64,000 nt of DNA from an uncultured Cytophagales bacterium. GTDB taxonomy: Bacteria; Bacteroidota; Bacteroidia; Cytophagales; Thermonemataceae. The stretch lies in NCBI GenBank assembly GCA_937911505.1, contig CALEMF010000113.1, forward strand, positions 1 through 64,000, given 5' to 3'. How positions within the stretch are numbered: the stretch's first letter is position 1; each line of letters starts with the position of its first letter. Shown piece by piece: positions 52,870 through 61,553 of this stretch. A program made the translations under genes and the position numbers. The notes beneath the pieces are model-generated. The model was not told the origin of the DNA and did no database searches. It was given only the letters and a program-made list of their open reading frames with translations.

Positions 52870-53424
52870 TTAGGTAAGCTTTTCGGAAGTACGTAAGGTT
52901 GTTTTACTCAGAAAGTCCCAACAAATAATTCCTACACTTACCGAGATATTGAGGGAGTGTTTTGTACCAAACTGCGGAATTTCCACACAACTGTCTGCCA
53001 TCGCTACCACTTCTTCTTCTACCCCGAATACTTCATTACCAAATACAAAGGCATACTTTTGTGTACCATCTGGTGCGAAGTCCGCCAAAGAAATACTTCC
53101 TTCTACTTGTTCTATACATACAATCAAATACCCCTCATTTTTAAGCTGTTTCAAGAGAGATGTTGTGTGTTCAACGTATTCCCAAGCTACCGATTCCGTT
53201 GCGCCCAGCGCTGTTTTACGAATATCCTTATGTGGTGGCCTTCCTGTGATACCACATAAGTAAACTTTCTCTGCTAAAAAGGCATCGGCTGTGCGGAAAG
53301 CCGCCCCTACGTTGTGCAGACTTCTTACATTATCCAACACAATTGAGAAAGTGTTTTTTTTTGTATTTTTGAAGTCCTCAACAGAAAGACGGTTGAGCTC
53401 ACTATTTTGTAGTTTTCGCATCAC
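52870..53424 (-). CDS. TrmH-family RNA 2'-O-methyltransferase
   Basis: 184 residues of the SPOUT fold: VLDNVRSLHNVGAAFRTADA (motif 1), FVFGNEVFGVEEEVVA (motif 2) and IPQFGTKHSLNISVSVGI (motif 3), which form the knotted SAM site. It methylates a ribose in tRNA or rRNA; the exact target cannot be read from the sequence. Confidence 0.88.
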   Translation of the reverse strand: MMRKLQNSELNRLSVEDFKNTKKNTFSIVLDNVRSLHNVGAAFRTADAFLAEKVYLCGITGRPPHKDIRKTALGATESVAWEYVEHTTSLLKQLKNEGYLIVCIEQVEGSISLADFAPDGTQKYAFVFGNEVFGVEEEVVAMADSCVEIPQFGTKHSLNISVSVGIICWDFLSKTTLRTSEKLT

Positions 53425-53530
53425 TTACAAAGATATTATCAATACTTAAAATCAATTGTAAAAATACATCGATACGACTATTACCCCTTATTATTGCATA
53501 AATAATTTCATCATTATTGAATAAAAAGCT

Positions 53531-56164
53531 ATGAAGTCTACGAAAGAAACGCCCCTCATGAAGCAGTATAATATGATCAAAAAGAAGTATCCTGGTGCTT
53601 TACTGTTGTTTAGAGTGGGTGATTTTTATGAAACTTTCGGGCAAGACGCTATCAAAGCAAGCAAGATTTTAGGAATTGTACTCACCAAGCGGGCCAATGG
53701 CGCAGCTTCAGAAACAGAACTAGCAGGCTTTCCCCATCACGCTTTAGATACTTACTTACCTAAGTTAGTAAAAGCAGGCGAGCGCGTCGCGATCTGCGAC
53801 CAGTTGGAAGATCCCAAGCAAGCCAAAGGAATTGTACGCAGAGGAGTCACGGAGCTGGTCACACCCGGTATTTCTTTTAATGATAATGTACTTGATGTAA
53901 AGAAAAACAATTATCTATGTGCCATTTGCCGTCATAAAGAAGCCTTTGGGATTGCCTTTTTAGATGCCTCTACAGGAGAATTTCTTACCACACAAGGTAC
54001 TTTTGAGTACATAGAAAAACTACTCCAGAGCTTTTCTCCCTCTGAAATTCTATACCCCAAGCCCCTCAAAAATGAATTTATACAACTCTTTGGAGAAGAT
54101 TATCACCATTTCTTCTTAGAAGATTGGGTCTTCCACTATGACTTTGCTTTTGAGAAACTGGTAGAGCATTTTAAGGTAAAAAGCCTTAAGGGCTTTGGGA
54201 TTGCTCAGATGCGTGAGGGTATTACCGCTGCTGGTGCTATCTTGTATTACTTAAAAGAAACAGAACATCACGAGATAGGGCATATTGCCCACTTGGCTCG
54301 CTTAGAGGAAGACAAATACGTTTGGCTGGATCGCTTTACCATTCGTAACCTAGAGCTTATCTACCCACAACAAGAGAGTGGCGTACCCCTTATACAAATC
54401 TTAGATCAAACCAATACACCTATGGGTGGGCGCTTATTGCGTAAATGGATCGTGTTGCCTTTGAAAGAAGTAGTAAAAATAGAAGAGCGGCTCCAATGGG
54501 TAGAAACACTCGTAGCGCAGGCAGAAACGCGTGAAAAACTAGTAACAAGCCTTCAACCTATTGGCGACCTAGAGCGACTTATCTCGAAGGTAGCTACCAA
54601 GCGGATCAATCCTAAAGAAATAGTGGCGCTCAAAAGGGCCATTGAGCAACTTCCCGTTCTCATTGAAACTTTACAGACCCTCACTACAATTGTTCCTCCT
54701 CAAGTGCGTGTAACTGTAGAAAAGTTGCTTACGCATTTAGATGCTTGTACACCTCTCTGGGAGCTTATAGGAAAGACTTTAAAAGAAGATCCACCTGTCA
54801 TTACTACACAGGGGAAGATGATTCAGTCAGGCATTGATCCTGCACTTGATGAACTACACGCCTTGGCCGCTTCTAGTAAAGATTACCTAGAAAAGCTACT
54901 GCAAAGAGAGATTAAAAATACAGGTATTCAGTCGCTCAAGATTCAATACAATAAAGTTTTTGGCTACTATATCGAAGTTTCTAATGCCAATAAAGACAAA
55001 GTACCTGCTGATTGGGTGCGAAAACAGACACTTACTAATGCAGAGCGTTATGTAACGGAAGAGCTAAAAGAATACGAGGAAAAAATCTTGACGGCCGAAG
55101 AAAAGATCAACGTTATTGAGCAGCGCATTTACCAAGAAACAGTACAGGCCGCTTGTGCATTTATTGCACCGATTCAACAAAACGCGCGTCTTATCGCTAC
55201 CTTAGATTGTCTCCTTTCTTTTGCATTAGTGGCCATCACTCATAAGTACATAAAACCTCAGATTGCCGAAGACAATCAAATCGATATTAAAGCGGGGCGT
55301 CATCCTGTTATCGAACAACAACTTAGTTTTGATGAGCCTTACATTCCTAACGATGTTTTTTTAGACGACCAAACCCAACAGATCATCGTCATTACGGGCC
55401 CTAATATGGCAGGAAAATCTGCTTTATTACGCCAAGTGGCGCTCATTACACTCATGGCACAAATGGGAAGCTTTGTTCCTGCACAACAAGCCCATATCAG
55501 TCTGGTCGATAAAGTTTTTACACGGGTGGGCGCTTCTGACAATCTAGCCAAGGGAGAGTCTACTTTTATGGTGGAAATGACGGAAACTGCTAGTATTATG
55601 AATAACCTTAGCAGCCGTAGCTTGATTCTTATGGATGAGATAGGAAGAGGCACCAGTACCTACGATGGTATTTCTATCGCTTGGAGCATTGTAGAATACT
55701 TGCACGAACACCCTACTTGTAAGGCAAAAACACTCTTTGCTACGCATTACCACGAACTTAATCAACTGGCTAGTCAGCTACCTCGTGTAAAAAATTATAA
55801 CATTGCTGTGAAAGAGAAAGAAGGGAAAGTGATTTTCCTAAGAAAACTAGAAGCGGGCGGAAGCGAGCACAGCTTCGGCATACACGTAGCACAAATGGCA
55901 GGCATGCCCCCTACGATTGTACACAGAGCGAATGAAGTGTTGATAACTTTAGAAAAGGAGAAATTACAAGAAAAAAATAAGCGGCAGCTTCAGAGTATAC
56001 CTAGCGAAGAGAGTCAGTTACAGCTCCAAATCTTCGACTATACCGACAAGGCTTTTCAAAAAGTGAAGGATATGTTGGACGAGATAGACCTCAATACTAC
56101 CACACCTATAGAAGCGCTTATGAAACTAAGCGAGCTCAAGAAAGAACTCAATAATACCCATTAG
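53531..56164 (+). CDS. mutS: DNA mismatch repair protein MutS
   Basis: 877 residues of full length. The N-terminal mismatch domain carries RVGDFYETFGQDA (the FxE motif is FYETF), the clamp and lever follow, and the ATPase has GPNMAGKSALLRQVAL (Walker A), LILMDEIGRGTSTYDG (Walker B), and FATHYHEL. It recognises mismatches and recruits MutL. Its stop overlaps the stop of the convergent HD gene by 4 bases. Confidence 0.95.
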   Translation: MKSTKETPLMKQYNMIKKKYPGALLLFRVGDFYETFGQDAIKASKILGIVLTKRANGAASETELAGFPHHALDTYLPKLVKAGERVAICDQLEDPKQAKGIVRRGVTELVTPGISFNDNVLDVKKNNYLCAICRHKEAFGIAFLDASTGEFLTTQGTFEYIEKLLQSFSPSEILYPKPLKNEFIQLFGEDYHHFFLEDWVFHYDFAFEKLVEHFKVKSLKGFGIAQMREGITAAGAILYYLKETEHHEIGHIAHLARLEEDKYVWLDRFTIRNLELIYPQQESGVPLIQILDQTNTPMGGRLLRKWIVLPLKEVVKIEERLQWVETLVAQAETREKLVTSLQPIGDLERLISKVATKRINPKEIVALKRAIEQLPVLIETLQTLTTIVPPQVRVTVEKLLTHLDACTPLWELIGKTLKEDPPVITTQGKMIQSGIDPALDELHALAASSKDYLEKLLQREIKNTGIQSLKIQYNKVFGYYIEVSNANKDKVPADWVRKQTLTNAERYVTEELKEYEEKILTAEEKINVIEQRIYQETVQAACAFIAPIQQNARLIATLDCLLSFALVAITHKYIKPQIAEDNQIDIKAGRHPVIEQQLSFDEPYIPNDVFLDDQTQQIIVITGPNMAGKSALLRQVALITLMAQMGSFVPAQQAHISLVDKVFTRVGASDNLAKGESTFMVEMTETASIMNNLSSRSLILMDEIGRGTSTYDGISIAWSIVEYLHEHPTCKAKTLFATHYHELNQLASQLPRVKNYNIAVKEKEGKVIFLRKLEAGGSEHSFGIHVAQMAGMPPTIVHRANEVLITLEKEKLQEKNKRQLQSIPSEESQLQLQIFDYTDKAFQKVKDMLDEIDLNTTTPIEALMKLSELKKELNNTH

Positions 56165-56757
56165 GGAATTACCAACTGAAGGTGTTGCTGTACTTCTTCT
56201 TCAAACCAAATTAATGGGGTTTGGTCTTTGTCGCCTGTTTGTGTGTCACACTTAAAAAACAAGTAATAAAGTAAGGCAAACTTATCCACACGACGCAGCA
56301 GTTGATCGAGTCGATAACGCGCAGAAAGCCAATCTTGGTGCCACCCTCCTAGTCGCCAAGCATAGTAGGCTTCATCGTGTAGCTCTAGTATTTCTAGTAT
56401 AGCTTTGTCCTGAATGTATCGCTCGGCAAAGCTGCGTGCTATCCAAGCGTGATGATTGCTGCCTATATTCGGCTTACGAGGATTTACTTGGTATTTGAAA
56501 GAATCGTGAATGAGTGTAATAAGACGTAATTTAGTAACTACCTCTTCACTTTGTGAGTCGCGTAGCGCTTCTACGTTTTGCATGACTTCCAAGATATGTG
56601 GCCATATTTGTCCTTCTGGATGTCCACGTCGTGGTTTTCCAAAAAATAGCCCTTGTTGCCAAGTAGTATCTTGAATGATGGTTGCTTCTAGGTCATTTTG
56701 TGGGGCAAATGAAAAGTTACCCCAAGGAGTATTAAAATGCTGTAGAGAATCGTTCAT
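56161..56757 (-). CDS. HD-domain protein
   Basis: 198 residues with LRLITLIHDSFKYQVNP (the HD pair) and HHAWIARSFAERYI and LELHDEAYYAWRLG later, consistent with a metal-dependent phosphohydrolase of the HD superfamily. It starts 6 bases after the rsmE stop on the same strand. Substrate unknown. Confidence 0.75.
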   Translation of the reverse strand: MNDSLQHFNTPWGNFSFAPQNDLEATIIQDTTWQQGLFFGKPRRGHPEGQIWPHILEVMQNVEALRDSQSEEVVTKLRLITLIHDSFKYQVNPRKPNIGSNHHAWIARSFAERYIQDKAILEILELHDEAYYAWRLGGWHQDWLSARYRLDQLLRRVDKFALLYYLFFKCDTQTGDKDQTPLIWFEEEVQQHLQLVIP

Positions 56758-56763
56758 AGGCAG

Positions 56764-57471
56764 TCAGGACAACATATTAACTAAATGTATAGTATGGCAG
56801 GCTACCAAGCCAGCCGTTTCTGTTCTTAATCTATTATTCCCCAAAGATACTGCCAAATAATTTTTCTCCAAGGCCGCAGCCACTTCTTGCTGTGTAAAGT
56901 CCCCTTCTGGGCCTACTAAGATACAACAACGCTTTGCAGGTAGAAGCAACTTAGCAAATACTGGATAGTGCTCTCCTTGCTCGGCTATGTGGGCAATAAA
57001 TAGCTGCTCTTCTGTCGGTGAGCGTTGTAGAAATGTCTTGAATGTAATGAGCGAATTGATTTTAGGTAAAAAAGCACGGCGCGATTGCTTCATTGCCTGT
57101 ATCGCTATTTTTTTCAGCTTTTCCTCTTTCAGTATTTTCCTTTCCGTATTCTTAGTAGTTAAAAAAGAAATTTCATGAGTCCCTATTTCAACGCATTTCT
57201 CTACCATCCACGCCATTCGATCTATATTTTTAGTAGGCGCCAACGCTACATGTGTATAAAAATTATCAGGTGGTTGCGTTATTTCTTCTATAATACTAAA
57301 TGTACATTTCTTGGGGTCTGCCTCTAAAATTTCTACTTTATAAAAGTTTCCCTTACCATCTACAAGCTGTATCAATGCTCCTTTTCGCATTCTGAGTACT
57401 TTTACACAATGATGCGATTCTTCAGGTGAAAGCCAGTGACGCGTTACATCAGGTTCGTAAAACAATCTCAT
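56764..57471 (-). CDS. rsmE: 16S rRNA m3U1498 methyltransferase RsmE
   Basis: The frame is open to 57498 but family members begin MRLFYEPD, so I place the start at 57471, 235 residues. WLSPEESHHCVKVLRMRKG is the PUA-like part; LVGPEGDFTQQEV and SLGNNRLRTETAGL form the SPOUT SAM site. It methylates U1498 of 16S rRNA. Followed closely by the HD gene. Confidence 0.92.
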   Translation of the reverse strand: MRLFYEPDVTRHWLSPEESHHCVKVLRMRKGALIQLVDGKGNFYKVEILEADPKKCTFSIIEEITQPPDNFYTHVALAPTKNIDRMAWMVEKCVEIGTHEISFLTTKNTERKILKEEKLKKIAIQAMKQSRRAFLPKINSLITFKTFLQRSPTEEQLFIAHIAEQGEHYPVFAKLLLPAKRCCILVGPEGDFTQQEVAAALEKNYLAVSLGNNRLRTETAGLVACHTIHLVNMLS

Positions 57472-57543
57472 AAGTATATTTTTTACCGATTGATGCAAAT
57501 ATTTAGAAAATATATCTTTTTTGTAGAAAGATTCGGTACATAT

Positions 57544-57576
57544 TTTGGTAAGATGCCCAACAGAAAGGTAACTTTA
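57544..57576 (+). promoter_or_regulatory. Promoter of rnpB
   Basis: TTTG at 57544-57547 and TAACTTTA at 57569-57576, 21 bases apart, match the Bacteroidota -33/-7 pair (TTTG, TAnnTTTG) with one mismatch. The RNA start would fall about 57582. Confidence 0.55.
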
Positions 57577-57580
57577 CTTT

Positions 57581-57951
57581 GAAAGAGGAAGTTGTCCTAT
57601 CGCTAGTAGCTTTTGCTACTAGAGGAAAGTCCGGGCAACATAGAGCAGTGTACTTCCTAACGGGAAGGCGTTCCTTTGGTGACGAAGTAACGACAGCCAG
57701 TGCCACAGAAAATATACCGCCAAGATGATTGGTAAGGGTGAAAAGGTGGAGTAAGCGCCCACCGCTTGACTGGTGACAGGCAAGGCAGGGTAAACCTTAC
57801 ACGTTGAAAGATTAAATAAGCCAGTGCTTAAGGGCGGCTCGTCCGATGCTGGCGGGTAAATCGATCGAGCTTTTTGGTGACAAGAAGCCTAGATAAATGA
57901 TAGGAACCTGATAAAAAAGGTACAGAACCCGGCTTATAGACTTTCTCTTTT
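57581..57951 (+). ncRNA. rnpB: RNase P RNA
   Basis: The conserved 5' core GAGGAAAGTCCGGGC (P4 region) and the 3' core ACAGAACCCGGCTTA, about 290 bases apart, with GCCAGTGCCACAGAAA-like J regions between, identify bacterial type A RNase P RNA. The ends AAAGAGGAAGT and ACTTTCTCTTT pair to make P1 and fix the limits. It cuts 5' leaders from tRNA precursors. Confidence 0.93.
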
Positions 57952-57968
57952 AATTTTTTATTTCGCTT

Positions 57969-57996
57969 GCAACCCTTTTAAAAAATCGCGGGTCAT
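57969..57996 (+). promoter_or_regulatory. ECF-sigma-like promoter 1
   Basis: GCAACC (57969-57974), then 17 bases, then GTC within GGGTCAT (57990-57996). The same pair with identical spacing recurs at 58371 and 59006. The form fits an ECF-sigma -35/-10 pair. It lies 64 bases before the 43-codon gene. Confidence 0.5.
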
Positions 57997-58059
57997 ATAC
58001 ATAGAACGCGCCATTGAATTAAATTTTAAAGACAAGAACGCAGTAATAAATTAGTTATT

Positions 58060-58191
58060 ATGAAAATAGAAATTACCAGAAGTAGCGATGCAAAAGGCAG
58101 AGCAAAATTAATGGATCGTATTCTTTCACTAGCAGAGTTGATACTCCTACTCATTATAGGTCTATCTATGTTATCATTTTTACCAGCCTAA
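58060..58191 (+). CDS. 43-residue single-helix membrane peptide
   Basis: ATG to TAA encodes a basic, polar start (MKIEITRSSDAKGRAKLMDR) and a hydrophobic helix (LSLAELILLLIIGLSMLSFL). It stands between an ECF-like promoter and a hairpin that begins at its stop codon, which supports a real gene. No family known to me. Confidence 0.5.
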   Translation: MKIEITRSSDAKGRAKLMDRILSLAELILLLIIGLSMLSFLPA

Positions 58192-58219
58192 GAAGCCATG
58201 CTCTAAGAGGGTGGCTTCT
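58191..58219 (+). terminator. Hairpin at the stop of the 43-codon gene
   Basis: AGAAGCCA pairs with TGGCTTCT around a 13-base loop. There is no T run, so termination may be weak. Confidence 0.45.
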
Positions 58220-58314
58220 TAAAAAATGAGCCCAAAATACAGGTACATCAAACAGATTGTACTGGAGAACATTTTATCCTTATCTCAAACTTTAAACACC
58301 TACCTATCCAAGAG

Positions 58315-58344
58315 AAACTCTCCCCTCAGGAGAGTTTTTTCTTT
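58315..58344 (+). terminator. Intrinsic terminator
   Basis: AAACTCTCC with GGAGAGTTT (5-base loop) followed by TTTCTTTTTT, a strong plus-strand terminator. No gene larger than the 43-codon one precedes it, so the transcript from promoter 1 probably ends here. Confidence 0.75.
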
Positions 58345-58370
58345 TTTAATGAGGGAAATTTTTATGACTT

Positions 58371-58398
58371 ACAACTTTTCTTTAAAAGTGAGGGTCAT
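58371..58398 (+). promoter_or_regulatory. ECF-sigma-like promoter 2
   Basis: ACAACT (58371-58376), 17 bases, then GTC in GGGTCATCTATAC. The -35 is one base off the other two copies, the -10 side is identical to copy 3. It lies about 130 bases upstream of the lipoprotein gene at 58529. Confidence 0.45.
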
Positions 58399-58528
58399 CT
58401 ATACAAACGTCAATATAGTGTAGTCTTTAAGGATGTGTTGAAAAACAAGCTATTATGTTGAACTAACACCCAACTCATCTTACTATAGACTCCTAACTAT
58501 TTTCTAAATTTTAAACTTCAAAACGCCT

Positions 58529-58969
58529 ATGAAAACGCCTTTACTAACCGCTTTTACGATTATTTTTTTGTGCTTGTCAGCTTGCCAAGACCAAAACTCT
58601 ACTTTCACACCTCTCAATACTTCAGGAGAAGTTTGGTCATTAGTAAGTTATGAACCCACCAATATGGTATCTGATGTAATATCTAAATCATCACAACAAT
58701 TCTCGCTTGAGCAGGTGACTTGGCAATTTGACACAAGCCAAAATCAAGTCACCATACAAATTCAATCAGGTATAAACTTCGATCTGTTCGAAGAAGGTAC
58801 CTATGCCTACCGTATTGAGCAGATTGAAGGGAGTAGTGGAGAAGTTATCTACATCAATGATCAATATTTTGGATCGTACAAAGAGAACAGTAGAGAACTA
58901 CTCATTAGTAACATAGCTGCTGATGGTCCAGTAATGTGGTTTGTAAAGCTTAACCAGCAAAAAGATTGA
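58529..58969 (+). CDS. Lipocalin-like small lipoprotein
   Basis: 146 residues. Signal peptide with lipobox CLSAC, then an all-beta-looking body: GEVWSLVSYEP, VTWQFDTSQNQVTIQIQS, GTYAYRIEQI, RELLISNI and VMWFVKL. The W(S)L..Y, F(D) and T(Y)AY spacing is typical of the small lipocalin-like lipoproteins of Bacteroidota. Driven probably by promoter 2. Function unknown. Confidence 0.7.
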   Translation: MKTPLLTAFTIIFLCLSACQDQNSTFTPLNTSGEVWSLVSYEPTNMVSDVISKSSQQFSLEQVTWQFDTSQNQVTIQIQSGINFDLFEEGTYAYRIEQIEGSSGEVIYINDQYFGSYKENSRELLISNIAADGPVMWFVKLNQQKD

Positions 58970-59005
58970 CCTTCTTTAAAAAATTACAATTTATTTCAGG
59001 TGCTT

Positions 59006-59033
59006 GCAACCCTTTTAAAAAAACGTGGGTCAT
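59006..59033 (+). promoter_or_regulatory. ECF-sigma-like promoter 3
   Basis: GCAACC (59006-59011), 17 bases, GTC in GGGTCATCTATACAA. The 21-base stretch from GCTTGCAACCC through the A run also occurs at 57966. No gene follows on the plus strand before the terminator at 59148. Confidence 0.5.
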
Positions 59034-59037
59034 CTAT

Positions 59038-59184
59038 ACAAGAGCAAATAGTAAACTGGATATTGGAAGTACTCAAACTTCCGGTGATTTAGTAAAAGCA
59101 CTCATTATTATTCAGCACTATTTTCGTTGTAAGTAATTTAGGATGGGAATCTCTCTATCGACTTTCGTAGAGAGATTTTTTTTG
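59038..59184 (+). ncRNA. Candidate small RNA between ECF-like promoter and terminator
   Basis: From promoter 3 to the terminator is about 147 bases without a useful reading frame; the only ATG (59143) opens 14 codons into the terminator. It contains a small hairpin (GGAAGT...ACTTCC) and the repeat AGCACT. Promoter, size and strong terminator suggest a regulatory RNA. Not seen before by me. Confidence 0.4.
59148..59184 (+). terminator. Strong intrinsic terminator
   Basis: AATCTCTCTA pairs with TAGAGAGATT (10 bp, 10-base loop) and is followed by TTTTTTG. It ends the candidate RNA; on the minus strand it can also stop purL. Confidence 0.8.
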
Positions 59185-59210
59185 TAAATAAGTCAACTTA
59201 TGCCTTCTAC

Positions 59211-61430
59211 TTATTTTTCTAGATACTTACCCAATGTATTGTTATATAAGGCTTTGGCCTTTTTAGAAGAAATGAGCACTTCTCCATCTACTCTGTAGCC
59301 CGTTTTTATCACACGTCCTAGTCGGGTATAGTTTACGCCTCTTCCACGCATCCACTTTTCAAACTTTTCTTTTTGTTCTTTTGCAACGGAAATCACGATT
59401 CTGCTTTGGCTCTCTCCAAAGAGATAAGCATCTTTTCTAAACTTTCCATCTGTTTTAATGCTAAAACCTAGGTCGCGTATCATGGCTGATTCTGCTAATG
59501 TAATAAACAGTCCTCCATCTGAAACATCGTGGGCAGAGCGAATCAGTCCCTTACGAATTAGCTTTTTGATTACTTTTTGTAGCTCAAATTCATCTTCTAA
59601 ATTGAAACGTGGTGTTCCAGAGGCTTTCGTACCTACACAAGAGTATAAGTACTGAGAACTAGCAATACAGTTTTTAGACTCTCCCAGTAAGTATATCAAA
59701 TCTCCTACCTGTTTGAAATCAAGTGTCATTTTATGAGTAGGCTCCTCTAAAAGTCCCAGCATCCCAATCGTAGGAGTTGGAAATACAGGCCCCTCGTCTG
59801 AAGACTGGTTGTAAAAACTTACATTACCGCCCGTTACAGGTGTACCGAACTTTTCGCAGGCTTTCTTCATCCCCTTGATAGCACCTACAAATTGCCAATA
59901 AACTTCTGGATTATAAGGATTCCCAAAATTGAGGCAATTGGTAATGGCTAAAGGTTCGCCTCCTGCACATACAATGTTGCGCGCTGCCTCTGCTACAGCG
60001 ATGGCACAGCCCTCTTCAGGATGCGCTTGTACATATCGGGAGTTACAATCAACAGTGATCACGATTGACTTGTTTGTTCCTTTTATGGCCACAACAGCGG
60101 CATCAGAAGGTTCATTAGTACTCTGGTTGGCAGTTCCTACCATTGAATCATACTGTTCATAAACCCACCTTTTTGAGGCAATGTTGGGATGACTCAATAG
60201 GTGTTCGGCTACTTTCTTGTAGTTTTTAGGTAGTTTTACCTGCTCAATATGAAATTGCTGATACTCCTTAAAATAAGCAGGCTCCTCATATGCTCTATGG
60301 TATACAGGCGCGCCCCCGCCCAATACTAAGCTCTCTGCGGGTACTTTGGCTACTGTATCTCCTAAAATCATAAAGCGTAAAACACCTGTATCTGTTACCT
60401 CTCCTATCTGCACACAGTTCAAATCCCACTTTTCAAAAATCCGCTCTATCTGCTGCTCTTTTCCTTTTTTTACCACCAGTAGCATACGCTCTTGTGACTC
60501 AGAAAGAAGAATTTCAAAGGGAAGCATCCCTTCTTGGCGTGTTGGTACCGCATCTAGGTTGATGTCCATACCCACCTCTCCTTTAGCGCTCATTTCGGCT
60601 GTAGAGCAAATAATACCTGCCGCTCCCATATCTTGTATCCCTACAATCGCACCAGTTTGTATGGCTTCTAGCGTGGCTTCTAGCAGCAGTTTTTCTTGAA
60701 AAGGATCACCTACTTGCACAGCTGGTAAATCCTTAGCAGAATCTTCTGTAATATCTTTAGAAGCAAAAGAAGCTCCATGAATGCCGTCTTTTCCTGTAGC
60801 AGAGCCCACAATAAAGACTGGATTACCTTTTCCTTGTGCGATAGCACGTGCGACGCTGTCCGTTCTTACAATACCTGCTGAGAAGGCATTCACCAAAGGA
60901 TTAATAGTAAATGACTCATCAAAAAATACTTCTCCGCCTACCGTAGGTATACCAAAGGCATTTCCATAATCGCCAATGCCCTTTACGACTCCTTTTATTA
61001 AGTACTGCGTCCTAGGATTACTAAGTTCGCCAAAGCGCAAGGAATTGAGCTGGGCGATAGGGCGCGCGCCCATCGTAAAAATATCTCTGTTGATTCCTCC
61101 TACACCCGTAGCGGCCCCCTGATAGGGCTCAATAGCAGAGGGATGATTGTGCGACTCGATCTTGAAGCTTACTGCATAGCCATCTCCAATGTCTACTAAT
61201 CCTGCATTTTCTTCTCCAGCCGCCGCTAGCATCCGGGGAGAATCTTTAGGAAGCTTTTTCAACCATACAATAGAATTCTTGTAAGAACAATGCTCAGACC
61301 ACATCGCTGAGTAAATACAAAGCTCTGTAAAGTTGGGCTTACGACCGAGTATACCAATAATTTGATGGTATTCTTCTTCTATCAGTCCTAGCTTTCGAGC
61401 AGTTTCTGGGAAGTCGACTTTTTGATCCAC
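59211..61430 (-). CDS. purL: Phosphoribosylformylglycinamidine synthase subunit PurL
   Basis: 739 residues, the short form that works with PurQ and PurS. SEHCSYKNS, ESHNHPSAIEPYQGAATGVG, GVGGINRDIFTMGARPIA and DVSDGGLFI are the ATP and FGAR binding blocks of the AIRS-like fold, present twice as in all PurL. It makes FGAM in purine synthesis. No other pur gene lies in the window. Confidence 0.94.
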   Translation of the reverse strand: MDQKVDFPETARKLGLIEEEYHQIIGILGRKPNFTELCIYSAMWSEHCSYKNSIVWLKKLPKDSPRMLAAAGEENAGLVDIGDGYAVSFKIESHNHPSAIEPYQGAATGVGGINRDIFTMGARPIAQLNSLRFGELSNPRTQYLIKGVVKGIGDYGNAFGIPTVGGEVFFDESFTINPLVNAFSAGIVRTDSVARAIAQGKGNPVFIVGSATGKDGIHGASFASKDITEDSAKDLPAVQVGDPFQEKLLLEATLEAIQTGAIVGIQDMGAAGIICSTAEMSAKGEVGMDINLDAVPTRQEGMLPFEILLSESQERMLLVVKKGKEQQIERIFEKWDLNCVQIGEVTDTGVLRFMILGDTVAKVPAESLVLGGGAPVYHRAYEEPAYFKEYQQFHIEQVKLPKNYKKVAEHLLSHPNIASKRWVYEQYDSMVGTANQSTNEPSDAAVVAIKGTNKSIVITVDCNSRYVQAHPEEGCAIAVAEAARNIVCAGGEPLAITNCLNFGNPYNPEVYWQFVGAIKGMKKACEKFGTPVTGGNVSFYNQSSDEGPVFPTPTIGMLGLLEEPTHKMTLDFKQVGDLIYLLGESKNCIASSQYLYSCVGTKASGTPRFNLEDEFELQKVIKKLIRKGLIRSAHDVSDGGLFITLAESAMIRDLGFSIKTDGKFRKDAYLFGESQSRIVISVAKEQKEKFEKWMRGRGVNYTRLGRVIKTGYRVDGEVLISSKKAKALYNNTLGKYLEK

Positions 61431-61553
61431 AGCGTTATTTATTTAATATCTTTAGCTACTTTATTTCTAAAATACTTTACCTCTCGTCACGCAAAGGTAA
61501 GGGGTTATTATAAAAAAAGAACTATGTTTTATAGAATAGTTGAGATGGTCTCC

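Noticed and set aside
57503-57706. Minus-strand frame over the rnpB region
   Set aside because: It overlaps the conserved core of RNase P RNA.
58226-58423. 65-codon frame
   Set aside because: It runs straight through a strong terminator and an ECF-like promoter.
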